Of a stretch of DNA of 64,000 bases, positions 11,500 to 24,584 are shown piece by piece; positions within the stretch are counted from its first letter, which is position 1, and every line of letters begins with the position of its first letter. The translations under genes were made by a program, and so were the position numbers. Source of the stretch: Paraescarpia echinospica (lineage: Eukaryota; Annelida; Polychaeta; Sabellida; Siboglinidae); NCBI GenBank assembly GCA_020002185.1, contig CM034532.1:48099780-48163779 (forward strand), written 5' to 3'. The notes below the pieces were generated by a model. The model made no database searches and was not told the DNA's origin. It worked only from the letters and a program-made list of their open reading frames with translations.

Positions 11500-13265
11500 A
11501 AATTACATCGCGATTTCATGTGTGTGACGCTCTGTAACTATCGATACTGCATCAACCGGATTTACTTGTCAGGTACCTGGGGGTCCTTCCTAATCGTAGT
11601 AAAGCTCAGAAAGTTTCACTCCAACAGACACAGGGGAAGGACATCCGGGTACCGGGAGTGTCGTGTTACCAATATTGGACCACCGGATGGGATACATATT
11701 GGATCGGTGATGAATCTGGAATTACGACCGTCCAAAAGCCGGGCAGTCATCGGTAGACGTGGCAAGAAGCAAGTCGGGTCACTCACTTCTGGAGAACATG
11801 GGTTCAACACTACCGTTGCATGTTGCGTAAGTTCCTCAGGGAATTACGTCCCACCTATGATGATTTATAAGCGACGATGCTTGAGTCAGACCAGGCAAGT
11901 CGGCGCTCCACCCGGGGCAGTTCTTGAGAGGAGCGACAGTGGGTGGATGACTAATGAGCTGGTCCTCGTGTGAAATGGTCACCTGACAAGCCAAGAGTGT
12001 TGATCCTAGACGGCCACTATTCACACACAAGGAACTTGGAGGCTATCGACTTCGCCCGAGAAAACGGCATCATCCTGTTATCGCTCCTTCCGCACACCAC
12101 TCAGCCACTTGATCGCACATTCTACAAGTCGCTCATGGTCAACTACAACCGTGCATGCGACAAATGGTTGCGAACTAAGAAGACAACTGTGGCGGTGGAT
12201 GTCATTGCAAGGTTCTTCGGCGAGGCATACGTAGCCTCTGCAACCATGGCAACAGCCATCACTGGCTTTCGCTGCACCGGTATTTGGCCTTGTGATCGCC
12301 ATGTTTTCAAAGACGAGGACTGTGCGGCGACATTGCGTTTTGGCGATCAACCTGCGCAAGCACCCGGCGATCAACCTGCGCAAGCACCCGGCGATCAACA
12401 TGCGCAAGCACGCGGCGATCAACCTGTGCAGGCACCCGCCGATCAACCAAGCTCGGTGATAATTACGGACGGACGGAGGGTGCGGACGGAGGGTGCTTTT
12501 TCCGGTCTGTTGTCATTAGCTTAGATGTTACACTGCAAACCTCAACCCGTGATCATTATGGCAATCTGACGCACATCATGTTCCGAATAGTCGAAACTAA
12601 TGAGGCAGACAGTATGCGAGCCAAAGTGGTACGTCATACCGACATACATGCCGCAAACGCAGACCTTCCCGAGCACAAACACTACGGCTCAATCGGAGAG
12701 GACGGAGGCAATGGCGAATCAAACAGAGATGGTTGGCGAAATTGCGATCATTGCTACGACGAAATCTCTGCAGATGATGGTCGAAGTTTTCGTTGGCACC
12801 TCAAAGATCGTGTATGGGAGGGAATTCATTGCTACCAAACCGCCCATAATACTCCAATTTCTCGCTGGCGTAAATGATGCAGGCCACTATAACTGCACTC
12901 ACTATACCAGGAAACACCTTCATAACTCCATAAATCCTAGCGCCCGTCAAGAATTTCAACCACCAACAACGGGGATTGACGACAAGGTCAGGGATACTGA
13001 CGTCCAGCCCGTATAAACGGAGGTTATCATGGACGAAGTCATCTCAACCGCGAGCAAAGAAGACAAAACTGAGCAACAAACCAAGTCACGCGACAGTGAA
13101 AAGTGGTAGTGCTAACGGCCCCCAACATTTCGGCGAAACAAAACTGGGAAATCTTGGTTGTGCATTCTCTGCGATGACGACCAAGTGGAGGACATGGTCC
13201 GGTGTGGTAACCGTGGGACACGGATTCATGCGACCTGTGCGGGGCCCCAAACCACCAGTGTGATT
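11500..13265 (+). pseudogene. Decayed pogo/Jerky-like (DDE_1) transposase with C-terminal PHD-like finger
   Basis: In sequence order: a DESGITTVQKP stretch near 11700 (first Asp); VIGRRGKKQVGSLTS then a TTVACCVSSSGNYVPPMMIYKRR segment to 11970; LILDGHYSHTRNLEAIDFA (second Asp) and LLPHTTQPLD (third Asp) in the block at 11970-12524; a GFRCTGIWP motif; then a 24-bp tandem repeat. Near 13155-13250 a CILC...C...H..C arrangement resembles the PHD-type finger that ends some of these proteins. The parts lie in different frames, with stops at about 11970 and 12522, so it is not functional as read. Family assignment is from motif pattern only; terminal inverted repeats were not found. Confidence 0.75.
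12342..12449 (+). repeat. 24-bp tandem repeat (DQPAQAPG-type), about 4 copies
   Basis: GGCGATCAACCTGCGCAAGC units in frame inside the transposase remnant, encoding an eight-residue Gln/Ala/Pro repeat just after the catalytic region. Confidence 0.9.
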
Positions 13266-15046
13266 TGTATTAATCATAGGTAATCCACCAGTTAGCACCT
13301 ATATAGCGTGTACTATCCAATCCATAGGAAATGGACGAATTATCAGTGTATGCGACAAGTTTCTATAACAGTCCGAAAAGTCTACCCTGACGTATGCTAT
13401 GATGTGTCATACAATGACCGGTGGTCCAACATTGATCCCGGGGTTGTCCATTATACAGAACCGTGACATATATTGGACAGATGCGACCTTTTCTTGTTTT
13501 TGAGTCTGATCAGAAACGTAGATCACTTTGTTGTGCTATGTGGACACCTTGGGTGACTTCCTTTAGTTTAGAATAGTTTCCACCTAAATCTCTCAATCCG
13601 CCGTTGTGCAATGGATCAAGATGCTTAGGTGGTCCGATATCGGCATCCTCCCCTATGTAAAGTGGGGTTTCAGAAAGACAGGAAGGTAAACGGTCGAGAG
13701 AGCGGTTTGCTGATAAGGAAACATAGAGAGTAAAATCAGCAAGAGTAAAGCAACAGTATACAGAAACTAGACTTTACAAGTGTACAAAGGAAACACGAGG
13801 GTGAACAAGACTGCCCACCTTTAACAAAAGGAAGCAAGTGACATCCTGTGGAAAATGAGTGAAATAGCTCAAGAACAATAGGGTAACAAGTTGTATCTAC
13901 TGTTACAAAGAATTATTTTCTAATAGTGTTCTTATTTTAGCCACAATCGTCATTCCAGAAAGAAGCACGTAACATTACACGAAAGATTTACAATGACAAA
14001 AGGAAACAAATAACTGACCAACCCAGCAGTGAGATACAAGATTTGGCCACATCTTGACCAATCATACTGTGGGTCTCATACGGGAATATTGTTGTGTCAA
14101 CTGATTTTTTTAAATTATAAGAAAATGGGTTGGCGGACCGTTTACGAGTACTGTGTACTAGATTATTTACTTGGGGCAAGACATCAATTAGATTTGTTCA
14201 GTGCAAATGCTGCTGGTTAAAATAACGGATGTTGAATACAGAAAAATCATAAATGTTGAAATAATTTATTAAAACGTTTTAGCGGTATAGTTCAAGAGGA
14301 GTCCGAATCAAACGACGTGGAATGTACACATGTGGCCTGATCCAAATGAACTAGTAAGACAGGAAAACATAAGAGGACTTATTCTAGAGAAAAACACCCG
14401 TTGTTTCCGCCCTGCCACGAATACACACGAAAGTGCTGTAAACATATTTCAGAGGACCGACTTTAAGAAATTCACAGATAATATTGGGCAATGACACCGG
14501 CGTAACGAGGCGGGGTGATGGAGCCAATTGCCCTGGCATTTTTATACAGGAAGAGTCACTGTGGCCTTCGGACGATTTGTCTTTACTTGTGAAAGAAAAA
14601 AGTCAAACATAAATTATTTATGTTGTGAATTTGACGAATTCTGAACACACCGAGATAACTAATTAGCTGAAAGCCTCTAGACAGTCATGTGTAATTGTTG
14701 GATGGTCATACTGACAACTATATCAATGACTACATGGTACACTGTAAAAACAAGTGTTTTGTTAAAAACACATGAACACATTAGATGCATTTACTTTTCA
14801 ATTTTGTTATCTTTTTTAACACATCCGTGAAAACGTGTTTTAAGACATACGTTTAATATTGGTGTTTTGTTTTAAACACATTGTGGAACGTATACCATGT
14901 TACCCTATACGGTTGTATAATAAACTGTACGTAAAATGCATGTCATTGTTGTAATAAGTTGTTCTCACATAGTTAGATGTCCACTTGGTTGATTACACCC
15001 ACTCGGTTATGCCTCTTAATGTTTTTCGTTCACGTGTTATTGCCAG
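13266..15046. other. Non-coding, AT-rich
   Basis: No supported gene. Around 14740-14890 lies TACACTGTAAAAACAAGTGT followed by several GTTTT/AAAAC blocks in inverted orientation, possibly a MITE end, but I could not define both termini. Confidence 0.45.
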
Positions 15047-15331
15047 GTTGATGTCCAAGCATCTGACGCCACCATAACTACCGAGGCCCCCACCACTACT
15101 GACACCCCGAGTCATCAGCAACCCCGCCAGCTGTCAAATGAAGATTGGAAAAGCAACATGAAGGAGCTGGAACACCATTGCAATGTTCCGTCAAAGGATG
15201 TCAACATGCAGCCTGTGAAGTTACTGCTGTAGGAGACGTACCAGCGCCGACGCCACTGGATTGCAGATATGAAGGATGGCAGGATTTCAGAAATTATCAC
15301 AAAGTTCCCAGCTTTCGAGCATAGATAATTT
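15047..15331 (+). pseudogene. Exon-like block of a broken gene (part 1)
   Basis: Bounded by a good acceptor (GTTATTGCCAG, ending 15046) and donor (TTT|GTAAGT), 285 bp, phase 0 at both ends. The frame reads a Thr/Pro-rich start, then a segment including ETYQRRRHWIADMKDGRISE and IITKFPAF. It has TAG at about 15230 and TAA four bases before the donor. The RRRxWI...ISEIITKFPA pattern reminds me of SAM-domain/transposon-linked proteins of fish and invertebrates, but I cannot name it. It pairs with the block at 16134-16256. Probably a pseudogene. Confidence 0.45.
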
Positions 15332-16133
15332 GTAAGTGCATTAATAGTAGTGATTAATTGCTTTTGTACACACCAAACACAATTATTTTACAATATCAAA
15401 ATTGCATATATAAATTTATTAATAATTGACACATTGAACTGTTTTAGCACATAAGGCATCATTTGGTAAAGATGACCACTGTCAGTCATATAATATAATA
15501 TGGATGCCTACTGTATTTACCGTTATAGTATGTAAGGTGATCAGGATGATTTGTTGTTTTAACTTAGGAATAATACAAATGGGCTATCATTTATAAAGAT
15601 ACCTCCCCGATTCAACATGTATACATTCATTTTTGCTTTCAGGCATATTGCATTATACTTATTCAAATTAAAAAAATGCGGAATTTGCAGATGTAGTGTA
15701 ATTACGCAATGATGTGAATTACTAATTTGCTAAATAAACAGACTTGCGAAACAACAATGTTGATGGCTTGTATGTTATAGTGTTAGCATTCAGATTTGTA
15801 ATGTCCCCATTATAAAAATTAAGTTGGCTTATTGCCACAAAATATAGTTTAGTAACCTAATTCACATGAACCAGTCGATACGTCATAACCCAACAGGATA
15901 AACTACTACCAAATTTGAATTTGGTATTATGCAAATGTTTTTTTTTTACCGATTACATATTTATGATAGACAACTGAACTGAGGAGGACTTATTCAACAT
16001 AAGTGCTGTTCCTGTTAGGATACAATGAGGATAATCATGGTTTTATTGTCTACGCTTGAGTTTCTGTATCGTAAATCGGCCTAGTTGGCTTGACATTTAA
16101 AAAATGTGAATAATACATTTCACGCACCTGCAG

Positions 16134-16256
16134 CTGATGGAAGAATTCAAACTTTTATTAGAAGAGAGTGGGCAAACATTAGATGAAGTTGGTGAGCGCT
16201 TGTCCAAGGTCTTGAGCTGCGTGGAAAAGACAATGCCTGCTGCCGCATTGAAAGAA
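16134..16256 (+). pseudogene. Exon-like block of a broken gene (part 2)
   Basis: Acceptor CACCTGCAG ends at 16133; donor GAA|GTAAGT follows 16256. The 123-bp block is open in phase 0 and encodes a helical, acidic segment starting LMEEFKLLLEESGQTLDEVG. Phase and strand match the block at 15047-15331, about 800 bp upstream, so both look like exons of one gene. No further exon was found before the hAT end at 16964. Confidence 0.45.
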
Positions 16257-16859
16257 GTAAGTCACAACTTGTGTGATTGCATGTAACTGTGGTTAGTGGG
16301 TCATTCCATGTGAACGGAACGAATGTTTCTTAAATTTGTTACACTAATGTCTTAAATATTTAATGAATAACTTTTGTGAAAATCTTTTGGCCAATTTTAG
16401 TGGTCTAGCTCGAGTAGTTTTTCCAACAATTTATGACGGCTTCATAAAATGATAGATAACGCCATTCATATTTCACATGTTAACACCCCTTGAACAAATC
16501 AACCTATATGTCAATGAAACGTTGTGGACGAATCTACAATGCATAGATCACAGATCACAGATCACATACATGTAAATAAAACTGTTATAGTTTAATGTAC
16601 ACTAAGCTGATAAACTTAATGATTTTATTAAATAAACCAGAAATTAGTGGTATATATTATTTGGTATCTATGCATGTTGTGTGCAAATCACAGCATTATG
16701 AAAGGTTTTCTTAATTATGGTTTTGTACATATGCAACGATGGCAAGTTATTATGTTTCTATTTTTTTTACCCATTTCTGACCCCAAAAGTCCATCCTCAC
16801 CTCACCAATTCCAACTAATTGTTATGATTCCATTTCAAAGTCCACTACTTTCACATTGA

Positions 16860-16887
16860 CCGATTCCAATTCCGGAATTGGAATCGG
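16860..16887. repeat. 28-bp perfect palindrome
   Basis: The 14-base half CCGATTCCAATTCC is followed immediately by its exact reverse complement. Further degenerate GATTCC/GGAATC copies flank it. It lies about 75 bp outside the hAT terminus at 16964. Confidence 0.95.
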
Positions 16888-16963
16888 ATTCAGCCTTCGA
16901 TTTTGATTCCAGAATTAGAATCTCCCTGGGTCTGTGGGCTGAAGCCCTACAATTGTACTTAAG

Positions 16964-19430
16964 CAGTGCCGGATTAACAACGTGGCAAATGTAGCAAATG
17001 CTACGGGCCCCGAGCTTTCAGGGGCCCCGCGCTTTCAGGGGCCCCCCTCTTTCAGGGGCCCCGCGGATCGACTCGTTATTTTTTACGAGGGTACATTAAG
17101 GTTTTTAGGCCTATGACTGCAATTAGAGGCTAGAAGGCCATTATGTGGTGCAAAGCAAAGTGAAACAAAGTAGGCAGCTGTGAATCCCTGCTATTACTCC
17201 ATACACGCACACGCGTAACGTGCTTTTTTCCGGCTTAAAAACGCATGCGCAGCTTGACGCGCGGTTGTGGTAATTTGACATTAGCAAGAATGTGACCGAT
17301 ATATGGGCCCAAGTCGCCGAACCGGTGTCATTCGTAAGTATTATAACACGATTTCAGGTACAATCACATACACCTCGATGCATGGTCAACTTCCTGTAGT
17401 AGGCTATAGTAACCATTGATATTTATGAAAACATGTGGTCAGCGTACAAAGAACAGCTCTCATCGATAAGATAACTCAGTTGTCGTTGCAAATGAATTTC
17501 ACGATGAATGAACGTTAAATATCATTACCGTAGACAATATTTATATTGACAGGCTCATCAAGTAGGACCTATAATATGTTCCATGTGATGTCGAATATGC
17601 CGAAGCCATGAAGGCACGCGGCATACACGCAATGCCTCTAACTTGAACTGCTCTGAGCTCTCTAATGCACCATACTTTAGGCATTCTACTAGGGACAATC
17701 CATAACCTATGACTTGTTTCCTACTTCTAGGTTCTAAAAAAGTAATCGATATTTGTAGTGCTCGGCATTGCTCGCATAACGATAGCCTATGTGACGCATG
17801 GTTTACAAGTGTATTAAATGTTACACTATAATCGTATAATCTTAACCGATTCTATAATTAAAATGCATGTTTCTACAATAGTAGACCCATGCAACTGACG
17901 CTTGCACAGAAATATATCAAAGTTGATGTTATTTAACGGTACTGATGTGCCTATGCAGATTATCATGAGCGGAACCGGCAGACACAGTTATAGCTATCGA
18001 TGTCAGCATGCTTCAGGGTATTCGAAACGAAAAGCAAACGAAGAAAAAGAAAGTAAACAGAAAAAAATTGCTTAAAAAAATTCCGAAAATGACGGATATC
18101 TTTAGAAGAGCAGGATCCACTTCTGGCGCTGCAGTGTTGGCGTCTGAGACTGATGTCACCTTTGCGTCTTCTTCGGCAAGTGATGATAGTCTGTTGACAT
18201 CGACCGACATCATCGAACAGGAGCAGCAAGGTACATCAGTGGCTGAAAATACGTGCACAACGACGGAAACTGAACCGAGTGGTTCTGATGATGCGTTTGA
18301 GCAAACACTGCAGTCGACGGGTGCTTAATCCACTGATCTTGATGAATGGCCGACATGCAATACTGATGAATTATGTGAATATTGGATTTCTAAGGGAAAT
18401 CTCGATTGTCAGCACGAGGATTCTGACTTCTGTAATTCCGCCCGAATGTACCAAGATGAGATGACCGCCCGACACTGCCAAAAGTCGTTCTTTATGCAGG
18501 TATATAAGCCAACAAATGAACATATTTCGTGAAACTGGCTATGCTATTCATCTAGCACGGGTTGCCTCTTCTATTTCCCCTGCAAAATTGTTTCTGACAA
18601 CTCACTATTTGCAAAGCAAGGCTTTAATAACTGGAAGAATGCGAGCAACCTGATAAATCGTCACGAATCTAGCGCCACACACCGTCAGGCGATGGTTGTC
18701 ATACTTGCACGCAAGGACAGTGGGAAGCGGGTTGACTCTCAATTAGTTAACCAGATTGAAACCGAACGCGACTACTGGCATGCACTGCTTGTTCGCCTTG
18801 CAGAGATCATTCGTTTTTTGTCAGAACGAGGTCTCCCATTCCGTGGCACTGATGAAACAATGGGGTCGCCTTATAAATGGCTACTATCTGGGAGTGACTG
18901 AGTTGTTGTCCAAGTTTGACCCTTTCCTTGCACAGCACATCACAACGCCAGTAAGGGCAAAGGAACCACGTTCTACCTATCAAAAATTACGTGCGATGAG
19001 TTCATCAACTTGATGGGAACTTGCGTTCTCGACCGCATTGTCGAGGAAGTGAAAACGGCCAAGTATTATTTCGTGTCCGTTGACATCAACCTGAGTGACT
19101 GACGTGGACAGTCATATGACTACGTCAGCAACATGCCTGGCAAGTACAATGGAATGCAGGCGCATGTTCGAAAGTTTAATCCATTGGCAGAGTACGTGCC
19201 ATGTGCTGGATACTTGCTCAATTTGGTGGTTCAGTTCGCAGCCTCATGTTGCGAACATGCAACCATGTTCTTCGATTTCGTACGTTTATATGTATTTTTT
19301 TCGATATCGACGCACCGTTGGTCTCTTCTATCGGCTGCATTGTATGAGAACAGATTACCCTTTGTAAAGCGCATGTCTGACACACGATGATCGGCCCGAG
19401 CAAATTGTCGGAGTAGGTTCATTCATTGGT
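16964..19430 (+). mobile_element. ZMYM1-like (TTF-type) hAT transposon, defective, 3' end missing
   Basis: The left end starts CAGTGCCGGATTAAC, a typical hAT terminus, followed by GGGGCCCC-CTTTCA repeats. A coding relic begins near 17966 and includes KIPKMTDIFRRAG; a TTF/zinc-finger region with LFYFPCKIVSDNSLF, FNNWKNASNLINRHE and THRQA (18560-18690); LLSKFDPFLAQHI; VEEVKTAKYYFVSVD (first catalytic Asp region); NMTGKYNGMQAHVRK; and FFSISTHRWSLL (19300). Several stops and frame changes, and a missing segment between the VSVD and NMTGK blocks, show it is dead. The 3' terminal inverted repeat is absent, and sequence changes at about 19430-19470 to another hAT. Confidence 0.8.
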
Positions 19431-20512
19431 ACAATCAAATCTAAAATTCCGAGGAATGCATACAGCTATACATTCTCATCCTGAGCAAGAAGCGAGGTTA
19501 TGATGAGTCATACATCCGATTCGGCTTTACCAGCATCCTTCAAAAGGGTGTAACAAAGCCGCAGTGTGTTATTTGCATGTCGATTCTGTCAGCGGAATCG
19601 AAGAAACCAAGCAAACTGGAACGGCACATGAAAACACACCACTCCGAACTGGCGAACAAAAACATCGCATTCTTCAAGCTGAAAGAAGAGAACGTAAAGC
19701 GGAAAAGGCTGGACGCCTCTGGTGCTTTCCACATCACCAACCAGTAGGAGCTGAAAACAAGCTATGGGGTTTGTCTTCTTCCTGTGCAGAAAAAGAAAAC
19801 ACACACCATTGCAGAAGAACTCGTCATTCCGGCTGCCAAAATGATGATTCGCAACATGCCTGGCGACCGAGACGCTTGGTTGTTGGTGCAGGTCCCATTG
19901 AGTAATTAATATGGCTGAGGATAAAAAGGAGCAGGTTATCGGGGAGATCCGTGCTGCAGAAGCATGGAGCATTCAACTCGACGAGAGCACAGACATTACC
20001 TCTGTTGAACAACGGATTTTGTTCGTTCGATATCCGCATGAGAATGTCATGAAAGGGGAGTTTTTGTTTTGCTTACCCGTTGACGGGCACACTTGTGCAG
20101 CCGACATTTTTCGGAATTTTTAGCTCATCTTAAATCTCGAAGGCCCGATGTGTAACCTAAAGCCTGAACCACACTAGCCTAGTTGCCTGGTGACGTTTTA
20201 GTTTAATGGCGTTTACTATCCTTATTAGTATTGTTGGCAAGGTTACTGTTGTTACTACAATACATGTTTTGCAAGATGCAAGATTTTGGTAATCAACATG
20301 AATTGCCATGGGAGATGCTGTATAGCGTAACAACAAATGGTGTGCCAGCAATGATGGGTGCCACATCAGGATTGTAAGTCTTACTGCGCAGCATTGCTCC
20401 AAACATCACTGGTCTGCACTGCATTTTTCACCGAGAAGCTCTTGCAGCGAGAACTTTACCTGATGACCTCAAGGCAGTTTCGGATACGACTGTGAAGACA
20501 ACAAACTACATC

Positions 20513-22855
20513 AATAATAATAAGATAACTTCTGTTCCGCCTAAATCCTTGGAAACCAAGCTCAGAGGCGCATCAAAACAAAAGGATTGGTCAATCTCAA
20601 AATCCATAAGTTGTATTCCAATTGTCAACAGTTGGGTCAAGGCGCTAGGGAGCTACGGTGGATAAGCAAGGTTGTAAAGATACGTGTTTAAATGACGTCG
20701 GTATTTTGTAATAGGTTCAACTGATCTAACACTAAGAGGGAGCATATTCCAAAGAGTTGGTGCAGCAACAGAAAAAGCCCTAGTTCCAATGTTAGTGTTG
20801 ACTCTAGGAACAAAAAGTAGGTCTGAACTAGATGATCGAAACTGAATAGGTTTTCTTACAGGAGTAAGCAATAAATGCAAATAAGATGGTTGCTTATTAG
20901 ACAGTGCCTGGTATGTAATGGTAGATTTTAAACATTATACGATATCGTACAGGAAGCCAATGCAAAGACTTCAAAAGTGGTACAGAGCGAGAAAAACGAG
21001 GAGATCTTGTAACTACTCTTGTTAGACAATTTTGGACACGCTGACGTTTTGTAATATCCTTGCTAGTATTATAAAGGAGGGAATTGCACTAGTTAAGTCT
21101 GCTGCTAACAAGCGCTGTTGCAACAGTTTCAGCAACAGAAAATTACATATACCGGCGAAAATCACGAATATGATAAAAACAGCAGCGACATGTTTGAGAT
21201 GTGTTGTCGGAAATTGAAGTTACTATCAAAGATCACTCCTAGATTCCGCACCGAGGTTGCTGGTGTGATATACTGATTCAAAATACGCGTAGAGAAAAAA
21301 CATCCAGTTTACTACGCTGCATTGGAGTACCAATAATGATCAATTCAGTTTTATTTGCATTTAATTTCAAGTTGCTGCCAGTCATCCAATGGAAGATATC
21401 TTGAAGGCAATCACTAAGTTGGTCAAGGGAGCGATTTGTATCCGAGGTACACAACGAAATGTAGATCTGAGTATCATAAAGATGATGATCCAAGTTATGT
21501 CTTTGTATAACAGAGCTTAGTGGCGTGGTGTAAAGAGTAAAAAGCAAAGGCCCAAGAACAGAAGCACGGGGAACACAAAATAAAGCCGGCAGTGCTGCTG
21601 AAAAGCAGTTCTCAATCTTTATAGTTTGGTATCCATCAGTTAGATATGAAGAAAACCAGCTTAGAGCTGTGTCAGATATGCCGTACCACTTTATTAAGCG
21701 TTCAATGAGAACGTTGTTATCAATCGTGTCAAAAGCGGCAGAGAGATCTAGTAAGGTAAGTGCAGTCACTTTACCATTATTAATGTTCACGTTAATGTCA
21801 TTATGAACCTTTAAGAGGGCAGTCTCTTTTGAATGAAACTGTCTATATGCCGATTGTGACACATTAGTTAAAACATTTGTGCTAATTTGCGACCTTAGAC
21901 GACTTGCTACAACCTTTTCTAGTATTTTGGAAATAGAGCTGAGGTTAGAAATAGGTCTTGTCTAGGCAGAGATGACTTCTTAAGAAGTGGTGTGACATGG
22001 GCGTATTTGAAATCATCAGGAAAACTGCCAGAGCTAAGTGAAGCATTTATAATATTTGTTTCACGTCCAAATCGAGACATGCTTTAAGCAGTATTGTTGG
22101 AAATGGATCAAGTGCACAAGATTTATTTGGGGAGGACATAATTATTTTCCTAACTTCATCAACTGTTGCAGGTTCAAATTATACAAGTAGATAATTTACT
22201 TGTGGAAAGTCCACACTGACATTACTTAAATTATGACGTGGGAAAGCAGAACGAATAATACTGATTTTATTCTTAAAGTGACTAGAGAACGAATCACACA
22301 GAGACTTAATTGACACATGATCAGGTAGCGACGGAGTAGACCGTCTGTGTAGAATGTTATTGATGCAGTTCCATAACTGACGCGGGTTATCTGACTTATT
22401 TATGACCATATTTGTATAATAATCTGATTTAGCTTTGGCCATTTGTCTGTTACAGAGGTGACATTGCTTAGAATAGCGCGACCTATCTAATGGCGAGCGT
22501 GATTTGCGCCATACATGCTCTAAATAACGACGACGCCTCTTAGATAGTATAATTTCGGAAGTCATCCATGGAGCCGGTGGCCTTTCTGACACACATTTGG
22601 ATTTTATAGGTGCATGTTTGTTAAGTAATGCATTGAATACTTGACAGTACTGTTTATATAAGTCAGATAGATGTTTTTTGGATCTGTGATAAGGTCGGAT
22701 ATAAGGATATCAGCCATTAAAGCTGTAATGGCAATCCTATGAATGGCTCTGTAAGACACATTGTGTTTCGACTCTAATGGGGTTATAGAAACGTTAACAT
22801 TAGCAATGACAGGATTGTGATCTGATAACCTTAAGATCGCGTCTGTTTAGTCTAC
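20513..22855 (-). mobile_element. CR1/L2-like LINE, 5'-truncated, inserted in the hAT
   Basis: On the minus strand from 22855: the end of the AP endonuclease domain (RLSDHNPVIANVNV), then PPAPWMTSEIILSKRRRRYL, then reverse transcriptase with LTLLDLSAAFDTID (motif A), PRASVLGPLLFTLY (motif B, degraded from the usual PQGS) and YDTQIYIS where the FADD/YADD box is expected, so the catalytic box is damaged. The C-terminus near 20650-20880 has LPLSVRSVEPITKYRRHLNT. The 3' end is an AATAAT-type tail at 20513-20530. The coding region is broken by stops between about 20880 and 21278 and around 22180. Three other copies of the 3' end are in this window. Confidence 0.88.
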
Positions 22856-23562
22856 TGTGCCAGAATATGGGGCTGAATATGAAATGCGTCTCTTCCACAC
22901 GGCAGTGCGCTGGCTTTCTAGAGGCAAAGTTCTTGACCGCATTTTCATGCTCCGAGTTGAGGCAGCTCAATTCCAGTGGGAGCAGAAGAAGATGGAGTCG
23001 CTTCCGAACCTCGTAAGTGCGATGTGGCTGCTGAAGTTAGTGTATTTGGTGGACATTTTTGGCAGACTCAAAGCATTGAATACGTCGCTGCATGGACGAG
23101 AGACGACTATCATCGAGGCAACAGAAAAAATTCATGCTTTCAAGGACAAATTTGATCTTTGGGTCACGAAAGTGGAGATGACCCGTTTTGCTGCCTTCTC
23201 TACACTGGCACAGTTTGCAGAAGAGTCCGAGCTGGATCTCAGCGAGATGAAGAACACGATTTGTGCACACTTGCTCAAAATGGAAATGGACCGATACTTT
23301 CCAGTGGTCCCCGGGTTTCAAAGACTCGTTTCTCTGATTCAAAACCCATTTCTGTGTCAAACTGACGCTGTGGAAACAACATCCAATGAAAGTTCATGGA
23401 GTTACACCATCATGGAGAAGCCAAAATGCTGCACGAATCTGTGAATCTCATCGAGTTTTGGCTTAAGACGGAAATTTGCAAAGTAGCCATGCAAGTCCTA
23501 TTGATGCTCCCAAATAGCTACCTCTGTGAACTTGCTTTCTCAAGCTTAGTAGTGATCAAAGG

Positions 23563-23720
23563 TGTCGTGTAGGCGTTTATCATCACGTTTACGGCAGTTG
23601 AACCGGAAGTGACCTAGGGGGGTTGGGGGAACCGGAGGATAAGGAAAGTGATGAGAATTAAATTTGGAAGTTCAATCTGTGTCCATCTATGAATACAATA
23701 TCAAGTTAGAGGACGTAACA
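23563..23720 (+). repeat. 5' LTR of the Gypsy element
   Basis: Begins TGTCGTGTAGGCG and ends GACGTAACA. Differs from the 3' LTR only in GAAAGTGATG versus GAAACTGATG. Contains CTAGGGGGGTTGGGGGAACC, a G-rich run. Confidence 0.95.
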
Positions 23721-23768
23721 CTGGCGACGAGTTGAAGAACATATCGCATATCACAGTGCGAAATCACG

Positions 23769-24584
23769 ATGGAAGACAAAAACGTTATTCCGACATTCAA
23801 CCCATTTCGCGAACCGGCAACGATCGGCCCGCGTTGGCAGCGTTGGCTAAACAGATTTGAATTATTCGCGGACAGTAAAGGGTTGATTTGCAACGATCTA
23901 CTGGATGATGCAAGCGCGGATGAACGTCGGCGCGATCGGCAAACGCAGCAGCGCAGACGTGCCCTGTTACTACACCAGGCGGGCGCCGATGTGCAGGACA
24001 TATTCGCCACGTTGGAAAACACAGGTGAACGTTGTGACTATGCGGCAGCCATTGTAGTCCTAAACTCATACTTCGTCCCGCAAGTAAATTCGGCGTTTGC
24101 GCGTCAAACCTTCCACCAGATTGCGCAGAGACCGGGTGAAACGGTGCAGCAATTTGCGACGCGTTTGCGCTCAGCAGCAAAGGACTGTGAGTACGGAAAT
24201 GATGTAGAAAATCAGATGCGGGACGCGGTTCTCAACAAGTGTGACTCGCTATACGTGAAACGCAAACTACTCGAAGAAGGGCAGGGACTAACGCTTGCGA
24301 GGACACTGCAAATAGCCCAACAGTGCGAAAGCGTTGAGTCACAAATGGCAGCCATGACACTGAAGAACGACGAAAGTCAGAGTGAACAGATCAACAGAGT
24401 GGCGCGCGACAGCACATCAGGAGAAAGGCAACCGGCAAGGGGGGATGCTACAGATGTGGTAAAAAGGGACATTTCGCGCGTGATCCTCAATGCCCAGCCA
24501 AAGGGAAATCGTGTCGCAACTGCGGGGGAAAGAACCATTTTGAAAATGTGTGTCGTTCTCAAAAGAGGAGCGTCAACCTCGTGA
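23769..24584 (+). pseudogene. gag: Gypsy Gag, frameshifted before the zinc knuckles
   Basis: Starts METEDK-type (MEDKNVIPTFNPF) about 48 bp after the LTR. It has the Gag capsid-like region with WQRWLNRFELFAD, FHQIAQRPGETVQQFATRL and NDVENQMRDAVLNKC. Two CCHC zinc knuckles (CYRCGKKGHF and CRNCGGKNHF) lie at about 24445-24555 in a different frame; the switch coincides with a run of six Gs at 24439-24444. A one-base change in that homopolymer explains it; a sequencing error is also possible. It packages element RNA in cytoplasmic particles in intact relatives. Confidence 0.85.
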
